This document shows positions 58,287 to 64,000 of a stretch of 64,000 bases of DNA, one piece after another (position 1 is the stretch's first letter; the number at the start of each line of letters is the position of its first letter). The notes under the pieces are model-generated. The model was not told the origin of the DNA. It ran no database searches and saw only the letters and a list, made by a program, of their open reading frames with translations. The stretch spans positions 496,001 to 560,000 of the forward strand of contig CANMIL010000001.1 of assembly GCA_947497895.1 (NCBI GenBank), in the 5' to 3' direction. The stretch is from an uncultured Tenacibaculum sp. Lineage in GTDB: Bacteria; Bacteroidota; Bacteroidia; Flavobacteriales; Flavobacteriaceae. The translations under genes were made by a program, and so were the position numbers.

Positions 58287-59717
58287 TTAATTATTCACAA
58301 AATACTCGTCTTTAAAGCCTATTAAATACAACTTTTCTTGAGCACGAGTTACCGCTGTATACAGCCAACGTAAATATTCAACATTTGGACCGTCTGGTAA
58401 ATAAGGTTGTTCTATAAAAATAGTTTTCCATTGCCCCCCTTGCGACTTATGACAGGTCATGGCATAAGAAAATTTTACTTGTAGTGCATTGAAGTATTTA
58501 TTTTTCTTGACCCCCATAAATTGTTTGTATTTCGATTTTTCATGAGCAAAGTCCTCTCGAACTGCTTCATATAACTTATTCGATTCCTCATAACTCAATG
58601 AAGGACTCTCACTTGTTAAAGTATCAAGTAACAATACAGTATCAAAAGGGTTCATGTCGGGATAATCAATCATTCGAATTTCAACTTCGGCAAACTTGAA
58701 TCCATAGAGCTCTTTAATATTTCGAATCCTTAAAACTTCACAAATGTCACCATTAGCAATAAAACCAGCTGAAGAAGAATCTTTTAACCAGAAATAGTTA
58801 TTCTTAACAACCATTACATAGTCTCCCGTTGAAATTTCGCTTTCTTGCCCTCGAATTTTAGTTCTTATTTGTTGGTTGTATTGATTGGCTCTTTTATTAG
58901 AACGAACGATAATAGCCGTATCCTCCACACCAATTTCCCCGTCATAAGCAGAAGTTATCGCATCTTGAATATCATAACCGTCCTGTAAACGTATAATATC
59001 GGGGAAATCCGTATCAAACTGAAAATCAACAGCGTCATTTTGAATAAGGAGTCTTAAATCTGTTGCATTAAAAAGAATTCCCGAATCTCCTTGTTGACGT
59101 ACTACTTCATCTAATTCTATTTCTGTTATTTCCTTATTAAACTCAAAAGAAAGTTTGTCAGCTTCTAAAGCGGGACTAACATTCAACTTTACTGGCGGCA
59201 ACTGAGCTGTATCACCTATAAATACTATTTTACAGTTCTTTCCTGAATACACGAAGGAAATTAGATCATCTAATAAAGAACCATTTTCAAACAATTTAGA
59301 ATTTTGTTTTTCGTCAGATATCATAGAAGCTTCATCCACAATAAATATGGTATCGGTGTGTTTATTCGGTTGCATTACAAAACTCACACCTCCACTTCCC
59401 TGCTTTTTAGGAAAATATATTTTCTTATGAATTGTAAACGCTTGTTTTCCAGAATACCCAGAAATAACTTTAGCTGCACGTCCTGTTGGTGCTAATAGTA
59501 CGGCTTTCTTTCCTGCCCTCCACAAATTATTTACTACCGTACTTATTGTTGTTGTTTTTCCTGTACCTGCATACCCCTTTAAAACAAATAAGGCACGATT
59601 ATTGTTTTCAAAAATAAAGTTGGTCAACTCATTCAACAATTCATTTTGCTTATAAGTTGGCTCGTATGGAAATTTTTTAAGTATTTCAGTATAAAATTTG
59701 TGTGCTGATGCTATCAT
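58287..59717 (-). CDS. RecD-like ATP-dependent DNA helicase
   Basis: Superfamily 1B helicase of 476 residues related to the RecD core. The Walker A motif is LKGYAGTGKTTTIS (about 46-59), the Walker B motif is IFIVDEASMIS, and GDTAQLPPV is motif III. The C-terminal UvrD_C_2 region has SYAMTCHKSQGGQWKTIFIE and ends LYTAVTRAQEKLYLIG. No RecB or RecC genes are near, so a stand-alone helicase in DNA repair or transfer is likely. Its -7 box lies 17 bases upstream, divergent from the next operon. Confidence 0.9.
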   Translation of the reverse strand: MIASAHKFYTEILKKFPYEPTYKQNELLNELTNFIFENNNRALFVLKGYAGTGKTTTISTVVNNLWRAGKKAVLLAPTGRAAKVISGYSGKQAFTIHKKIYFPKKQGSGGVSFVMQPNKHTDTIFIVDEASMISDEKQNSKLFENGSLLDDLISFVYSGKNCKIVFIGDTAQLPPVKLNVSPALEADKLSFEFNKEITEIELDEVVRQQGDSGILFNATDLRLLIQNDAVDFQFDTDFPDIIRLQDGYDIQDAITSAYDGEIGVEDTAIIVRSNKRANQYNQQIRTKIRGQESEISTGDYVMVVKNNYFWLKDSSSAGFIANGDICEVLRIRNIKELYGFKFAEVEIRMIDYPDMNPFDTVLLLDTLTSESPSLSYEESNKLYEAVREDFAHEKSKYKQFMGVKKNKYFNALQVKFSYAMTCHKSQGGQWKTIFIEQPYLPDGPNVEYLRWLYTAVTRAQEKLYLIGFKDEYFVNN

Positions 59718-59733
59718 AAATTCAAATAATTTT

Positions 59734-59741
59734 CAAAGATA
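59734..59741 (-). promoter_or_regulatory. -7 box of the RecD-like helicase gene
   Basis: The minus strand reads TATCTTTG, 17 bases before the start at 59717, implying a leader of about ten bases. Confidence 0.5.
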
Positions 59742-59784
59742 AATCTATTTATAGTTAAAAATTTTCATCATTAAAAAAAAATTG

Positions 59785-59792
59785 TAGATTTG
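59785..59792 (+). promoter_or_regulatory. -7 box of the 59825-rsmD operon
   Basis: TAGATTTG lies 33 bases before the ATG at 59825 and 44 bases from the divergent helicase box. Confidence 0.5.
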
Positions 59793-59824
59793 CGAATATC
59801 ATATATTAAAAAACTAGAAATAAA

Positions 59825-60556
59825 ATGAATTTATTATTGATTTTAGCAGCGGTTGTTGTGGCAGTTTTACTGGCAATCGTGATTGTTAAGTTTGTACCAC
59901 TAAAATTAAGATGGTTAGTATCTGTTGTATTATTAGCACTTGCTGTTTTCTTGGTTTTCAAGATTTATAACGGAATTATGGAGCCTATTAATTTTGCCAA
60001 GGAGAAAAAGGTTCGCTACGCTAAAGTTATTAAGAATTTGAAATTAATACGAGACGCGGAAATAAAATATAACGAAGCTCACGGAAAATATACTAATAAC
60101 AAAGACACTCTAATCGCTTTTATTGAAAAAGGTAAATTAGTTTTAACACAGACAAAAAACGTTGCTAAAACTATTGAATTAGGTGGAGGAATTACAAAAG
60201 AAATTTCTGAAAAAGTTATTGATACTATTGGAGACGAGCCTGTTCGCAAATACTTCGAAGGAAAGGATTACAAAAACATGTTTAAAGTTCCTGGTACGGA
60301 TGCTGAATTCGAATTAGCTACTGGAACTGTAGAAAAAGTACAAGGTTTAAACGTTCCTGTATTTGAAGCTAAGGTAAGTAAAGAGCCTATCTTAAAAGGA
60401 TTATCTCGTTCTTTAGTAAAACAAGAATTAGAAGCTGTTGAAGCTGATCAAATCAAAGGAACTCATGTTTCTGTTGGATCTTTAGGAGAAGTAACAACAG
60501 GAGGAAACTGGCCTCCTTATTACGATAAAGCTGATGCACTTGCAAAAAAGGAGTAA
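59825..60556 (+). CDS. Hypothetical membrane protein of the DUF3822-rsmD operon
   Basis: Protein of 243 residues with two adjacent membrane helices at the N-terminus (about 3-23 and 30-48), followed by a soluble domain. The part after the helices (AKEKKVRYAKVIKNLKLIRDAEIKYNEAHG region, about 58-88) is helical like the start of a pilin-type or PilN/PilO-like stalk, but no prepilin cleavage site is present. The rest is beta-rich with no motif recognised. The same gene order with DUF3822 and rsmD is usual in Flavobacteriia. Function unknown. Confidence 0.78.
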   Translation: MNLLLILAAVVVAVLLAIVIVKFVPLKLRWLVSVVLLALAVFLVFKIYNGIMEPINFAKEKKVRYAKVIKNLKLIRDAEIKYNEAHGKYTNNKDTLIAFIEKGKLVLTQTKNVAKTIELGGGITKEISEKVIDTIGDEPVRKYFEGKDYKNMFKVPGTDAEFELATGTVEKVQGLNVPVFEAKVSKEPILKGLSRSLVKQELEAVEADQIKGTHVSVGSLGEVTTGGNWPPYYDKADALAKKE

Positions 60557-61358
60557 AAAAATTAGCGCAATAGCGCCACATAAAAGTCTATCCATCCAAT
60601 TCAGTTTGGATGGATTTTCTTTTTGTATTCGAAATTCTAATTCGGAAGAAGTATTAAATTATACCGAATACTCTTTTGAAAAAACAGTAGCTTCTCCAGA
60701 GTTACTCCTTGAGAAAATCATGTTTATTTTTGCTAATGATGCAGAACTACAACAAGATTTTACAAGCGTTTTTGCCATTCATCAGAATAATTTGGCAACT
60801 ATTGTTCCTACTGAATATTTCGACCGAAACAATTTAAAGCCTTATTTAACCTATTCGGTTAAAACATTATCTACAGATTTTTTAACATATGATAACCTTG
60901 AAGCTATCGATGCGCACAATGTATATATTCCTTATGTAAACATTAATAACTTCATTTTTCAAAATTTTGGTGAGTTTGAATATCAACATCATACTTCCAT
61001 TTTAATAAGCAAACTCCTTTCTAATTCTGTATCAAAGGAAAAAGAAATGTTTGTTTATGCAGGAGATTCTCAAATGGATATTGTTGTGGTAAAGGATAAA
61101 CAACTAGTATTGTATAATTCTTTCTTATACGAAACGAAAGAAGATTTCATTTACTATATACTATTTGTTGCTGAGCAACTTCATCTAGATCCTGAGGTCT
61201 TTAACCTAACCTTACTAGGTAATATTGAAGAAACTTCGGATGTATACCAAATAACTTATAAATTTGTAAGGAATATTAATTTTATTGAAAGTTCAACTGC
61301 CTTTTTTAAAGCTGATGACGAACTTTCAAATCACTCAACCTATCTATTACTTTCATAA
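60534..61358 (+). CDS. DUF3822 family protein
   Basis: Protein of 274 residues, without signal peptide or membrane helix. DUF3822 features can be seen: LSIQFSLDGFSFCI (about 19-32), then NLATIVPTEYFD, and LLISKL-type segments leading to LYNSFLYETKEDFIYYILFV. The fold is thought to be actin/ASKHA-like, recalling PilM, which would fit a PilN/PilO-like partner upstream. That idea is inference. It overlaps the previous gene by 23 bases and shares one base with the rsmD start. Confidence 0.85.
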   Translation: MHLQKRSKKISAIAPHKSLSIQFSLDGFSFCIRNSNSEEVLNYTEYSFEKTVASPELLLEKIMFIFANDAELQQDFTSVFAIHQNNLATIVPTEYFDRNNLKPYLTYSVKTLSTDFLTYDNLEAIDAHNVYIPYVNINNFIFQNFGEFEYQHHTSILISKLLSNSVSKEKEMFVYAGDSQMDIVVVKDKQLVLYNSFLYETKEDFIYYILFVAEQLHLDPEVFNLTLLGNIEETSDVYQITYKFVRNINFIESSTAFFKADDELSNHSTYLLLS

Positions 61359-61903
61359 TGCGTATTATTTCTGGAAAATATAAAGGAAAAAGGTTCTCTG
61401 CACCAAAAAAACTACCTGTTCGACCAACGACAGATATGGCAAAAGAATCATTGTTTAACATCATTAACAACTTATACTATTTCGATAGTATATCGGTGAT
61501 GGACTTATTTGCTGGTACAGGTAACATAAGCTTTGAGTTTGGCTCGAGAGGAACCCAAGAAATATATTCAATTGATGCTCATTATGGTTGTATCAAGTTT
61601 ATTAATGAAATATCAAAAGAGCTAGAATTCAATATTTCAACGTATAAAAGTGATGTCTATAAATTTCTAGAAAAAACTCCTCTGAAAACAGATTTGATAT
61701 TCGCGGATCCTCCTTATGATTTTAAAGAAGAGGAATTCATCAAAATAGCAGATCTTGTTTTTGAAAGAAATTTATTAAACGAAGAAGGTGTTTTAATCAT
61801 TGAACACTCAAAACACACCACATTATCAAATCATCCTCAATATAGCTATGAGAAGCGTTATGGTGGTAGTGTATTCAGTTTTTTCGAAACCACAACCGAT
61901 TAA
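61358..61903 (+). CDS. rsmD: 16S rRNA (guanine-N2)-methyltransferase RsmD
   Basis: Methylates G966 of 16S rRNA using S-adenosylmethionine. The 181 residues show the family start RIISGKYKGKRFSAPK, the RPTTDMAKESLFNII block (about 22-36), VMDLFAGTGNISFE (SAM motif, about 47-60) and the catalytic FADPPYDF (about 115-122). ATG overlaps the stop of DUF3822 (TAATG), so translation is coupled. Confidence 0.95.
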   Translation: MRIISGKYKGKRFSAPKKLPVRPTTDMAKESLFNIINNLYYFDSISVMDLFAGTGNISFEFGSRGTQEIYSIDAHYGCIKFINEISKELEFNISTYKSDVYKFLEKTPLKTDLIFADPPYDFKEEEFIKIADLVFERNLLNEEGVLIIEHSKHTTLSNHPQYSYEKRYGGSVFSFFETTTD

Positions 61904-62007
61904 CTATATAAACTGGTATTCTAACGAATTTATAGGGATATTAAACTAATAATTGATTTGATATCATTGATTATAAATAATTTTAAGTAACCTTAAAGAT
62001 TTATACA

Positions 62008-62286
62008 ATGCCCCTAAAAATTAAGAAAAGTGACAACCTTTTTTACTTAAAAGGTGATTTAAATGTTACAAACTTCAAAAAAGTTGAGAAAAAAGTCAAT
62101 AACTTTCTAAAAGAGCAATCTAATGTTACTTTAAACATTAACGGTATTAACGAAATTGACACCTGTGCTGTAGATTCTATTGCTCAACTATTTTTAAACG
62201 TTTCGAACCACAATAAACAACTAAGTATTGTTGGTTACGGTACCAAAGACATCTATGACGAGCTAATTGCTCGGGATATAATTTAA
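62008..62286 (+). CDS. STAS domain protein
   Basis: Single STAS domain of 92 residues, like anti-sigma-factor antagonists or the cytoplasmic partners of phospholipid and sulfate transporters. The segment VTLNINGINEIDTCAVDSIAQLF (about 40-62) has the place of the phosphorylatable Ser/Thr, with T-C-A-V-D-S there. No kinase or anti-sigma factor lies nearby; it could act with a distant MlaB-like system or phosphorelay. It is a single gene followed by a hairpin. Confidence 0.82.
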   Translation: MPLKIKKSDNLFYLKGDLNVTNFKKVEKKVNNFLKEQSNVTLNINGINEIDTCAVDSIAQLFLNVSNHNKQLSIVGYGTKDIYDELIARDII

Positions 62287-62310
62287 AATCAATACTATCT
62301 TGTATTGATT
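62287..62310 (+). terminator. Hairpin after the STAS gene
   Basis: AATCAATAC/GTATTGATT (62287-62295, 62302-62310) is a perfect 9-bp stem right after the stop. The following T tract is poor, so termination may be weak. Confidence 0.5.
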
Positions 62311-62352
62311 CCTCTTAAGAGATTTGTTATAAGCTAATAAAGCTGTTGATAT

Positions 62353-62384
62353 AAAAAACCCTCGAACTGGTAAAGATTCGAGGG
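62353..62384 (-). terminator. Terminator of acs
   Basis: CCCTCGAA/TTCGAGGG (62359-62366, 62377-62384) with a minus-strand T run at 62358-62353. Confidence 0.85.
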
Positions 62385-62420
62385 CATTTTAATCAAAAAT
62401 GTAAATAGTTCCCTATTTAT

Positions 62421-64000
62421 TTAGCTAACCAATTCGCTGCTCATTCGTTTGTCAATAATACTCTGAACTACTTCAGGGTTTAACAAAGTTGATACATCGC
62501 CTAAGTTATCTAACTCGTTATGCGCTATTTTACGCAAAATTCGTCTCATTATTTTACCTGATCGAGTTTTTGGCAACCCCTCGGTAAATTGAATTTTATC
62601 TAATTTGGCTATAGGACCAATATGTTCCGTTATAATTTGATTTATTTCTTTTCTAAGGTTGTTATGATCTCTTCCTTCTCCTGTTTCTTTTAAAATCACA
62701 TAACCATACAAGGCATTTCCTTTGATATCATGAGGGAAACCTACAATAGCACTTTCTGCTACAGCTGGATGCTCGTTAATAGCATCTTCAATTGGTGCTG
62801 TTCCAAGATTATGACCTGAAACAATAATTACATCATCTACTCTACCTGTAATTCTGTAATATCCAACTTCATCACGTAATGCGCCATCTCCCGTAAAATA
62901 CTTTCCTTCAAAAGCTGAAAAATAAGTATCCTTATATCGTTGATGATTACCCCAAATACTTCTTGCCATTGATGGCCACGGGAATTTCACACATAATCGT
63001 CCATCTACTTGATTTCCTTGAATTTCATTTCCTTGCTCATCCATTAGAGCCAACTGAACTCCTGGTAATGGCAATGTGGCATAAGTAGGCTTTGTTGGTG
63101 TTGCATATGGAATTGGAGAGATCATCATTCCTCCTGTTTCCGTTTGCCACCAAGTATCAACAATTGGATTTTTCTTCTTTCCTACATTGTCATTATACCA
63201 ATGCCAAGCCTCTTCATTAATAGGCTCACCCACCGTTCCTAACACTTTAATTGATGATAAATCATATTTATCTACATAGTCTAAGTTCTCTTTAGCTAAC
63301 GCTCTAATGGCTGTTGGTGCTGTATAGAATTGCGATACTTTATGCTTTTCAACAATTTGCCAAAAACGGCCAAAATCTGGATAACTAGGCACCCCTTCAA
63401 ACATCACTGTAGTCGCTCCATTTGCTAAAGGACCATATACTATATAACTGTGTCCAGTAATCCAACCAATATCAGCGGTACACCAGTACACATCATTTTC
63501 TCTATAATTGAATACATTCTTAAAGGTATATGCAGTATATACCATATAACCAGCTGTTGTATGAAGCATTCCTTTAGGACTTCCTGTAGATCCAGATGTA
63601 TACAGAATAAATAATGGATCTTCAGCCTTCATTACTTCCGCTTCGCATTCTTCAGAAGCGACATCTAATAACGGTTGTAACCATTTATCCCTTCCTTCTT
63701 TCATAGGAACTTCAGAATGAATTCGCTTTGCTACTAATACGGTTTCAACTGTTGTACAATCTTCTAAAGCTTCATCAACAATTCCTTTTAAATCTATTGT
63801 TTTTACACCTCTGTAAGAACCATCAGATGTAATAACCATTTTAGCCTCACAATCATTTATTCTTGTTCCTAAAGCAGAAGATGAGAATCCTGCAAATACT
63901 ACTGAATGTATTGCTCCTATTCGAGCACAAGCCAATAACGAAATTGCTAATTCTGGAATCATTGGTAAATAGATACAAACTCTATCACCTTTTTTAATCC
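62421..64000 (-). CDS. acs: Acetyl-CoA synthetase (5' end outside the window)
   Basis: Converts acetate, ATP and CoA to acetyl-CoA. The frame stays open past ATG 63962 to the right edge with [20 protein letters not shown], an internal part of Acs, so the start lies beyond the window. Motifs are [17 protein letters not shown] (AMP binding), [11 protein letters not shown], the [20 protein letters not shown] hinge, and [16 protein letters not shown] with the lysine that is acetylated in regulated Acs. It is the terminal gene of its transcript. Confidence 0.97.
   Translation of the reverse strand, partial: IKKGDRVCIYLPMIPELAISLLACARIGAIHSVVFAGFSSSALGTRINDCEAKMVITSDGSYRGVKTIDLKGIVDEALEDCTTVETVLVAKRIHSEVPMKEGRDKWLQPLLDVASEECEAEVMKAEDPLFILYTSGSTGSPKGMLHTTAGYMVYTAYTFKNVFNYRENDVYWCTADIGWITGHSYIVYGPLANGATTVMFEGVPSYPDFGRFWQIVEKHKVSQFYTAPTAIRALAKENLDYVDKYDLSSIKVLGTVGEPINEEAWHWYNDNVGKKKNPIVDTWWQTETGGMMISPIPYATPTKPTYATLPLPGVQLALMDEQGNEIQGNQVDGRLCVKFPWPSMARSIWGNHQRYKDTYFSAFEGKYFTGDGALRDEVGYYRITGRVDDVIIVSGHNLGTAPIEDAINEHPAVAESAIVGFPHDIKGNALYGYVILKETGEGRDHNNLRKEINQIITEHIGPIAKLDKIQFTEGLPKTRSGKIMRRILRKIAHNELDNLGDVSTLLNPEVVQSIIDKRMSSELVS

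Noticed and set aside
1-64000. tRNA, rRNA, transposase, integrase, phage or plasmid genes
   Set aside because: None was recognised on either strand. This was a reading by eye, so a short tRNA-like gene could still be found by a covariance search.

Overview
The window looks like chromosomal DNA of a marine-type Flavobacteriaceae (Bacteroidota; Tenacibaculum/Polaribacter-like, inferred). It is AT-rich, and many genes are preceded by the Bacteroidota -7 box TAnnTTTG rather than an E. coli-type promoter. The gene set is typical of the family: rpsF-rpsR-rplI, a MoxR/DUF58 cluster, DUF805, DUF3822-RsmD, an OstA-like protein and a RluA-type synthase with a long N-terminal extension. No rRNA, tRNA, CRISPR array, transposase or phage gene was seen.

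Layout. 0-1.4 kb: end of a + strand gene, then the ribosomal operon rpsF-rpsR-rplI (-). 1.5-5.3 kb: fatty acid hydroxylase, prohibitin-like protein, cation efflux pump and RDD protein. 5.3-10.6 kb: tightly overlapping SpoIIM-DUF4129-DUF4350-MoxR-DUF58 operon. 10.6-15 kb: two tandem DUF805 proteins, a VOC-fold lipoprotein, a CPXCG protein and a vWA membrane protein. 15-16.6 kb: a compact regulatory module with a small membrane protein, a group III truncated haemoglobin and a cysteine-free Crp/Fnr regulator; two nearly identical palindromic operators sit at the same distance from a -7 box. 16.7-19.9 kb: purB, an adenylate-kinase-like gene, a lipoprotein and TerC. 19.9-23.3 kb: His-rich protein, TonB receptor and lipoprotein, probably for metal uptake. 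23.3-26.4 kb: a small-RNA candidate and priA, which has no ordinary start codon where its conserved N-terminus begins. 26.5-38.2 kb: small secreted paralogues, a TlpA-like thioredoxin, gcvT, a PLP decarboxylase, OstA-like protein, class III aminotransferase, acyl-CoA ligase and RluA family synthase.

38.2-50.1 kb is the most accessory part: an SDR, an orphan LytTR regulator, two unrecognised genes including an outer-membrane barrel, an ExbD-like secreted protein, a DUF6624-like lipoprotein, an MBL hydrolase and two tandem photolyases. These are separated by long gene-free stretches (0.4, 1.0, 0.5 and 0.9 kb) full of hairpins, minus-strand terminators and, at 49.5-49.8 kb, a 55-bp near-identical direct repeat with a 200-bp period. 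50.1-54.6 kb: a two-winged-helix methyltransferase, then a divergent SDR/HxlR pair sharing two 21-bp operators, a second Crp/Fnr protein and an SRPBCC lipoprotein. 54.7-64 kb: PIG-L deacetylase, TonB-domain protein and RecD-like helicase on -, then the unknown-DUF3822-rsmD operon and a STAS protein on +, and acs (-) running off the right edge.
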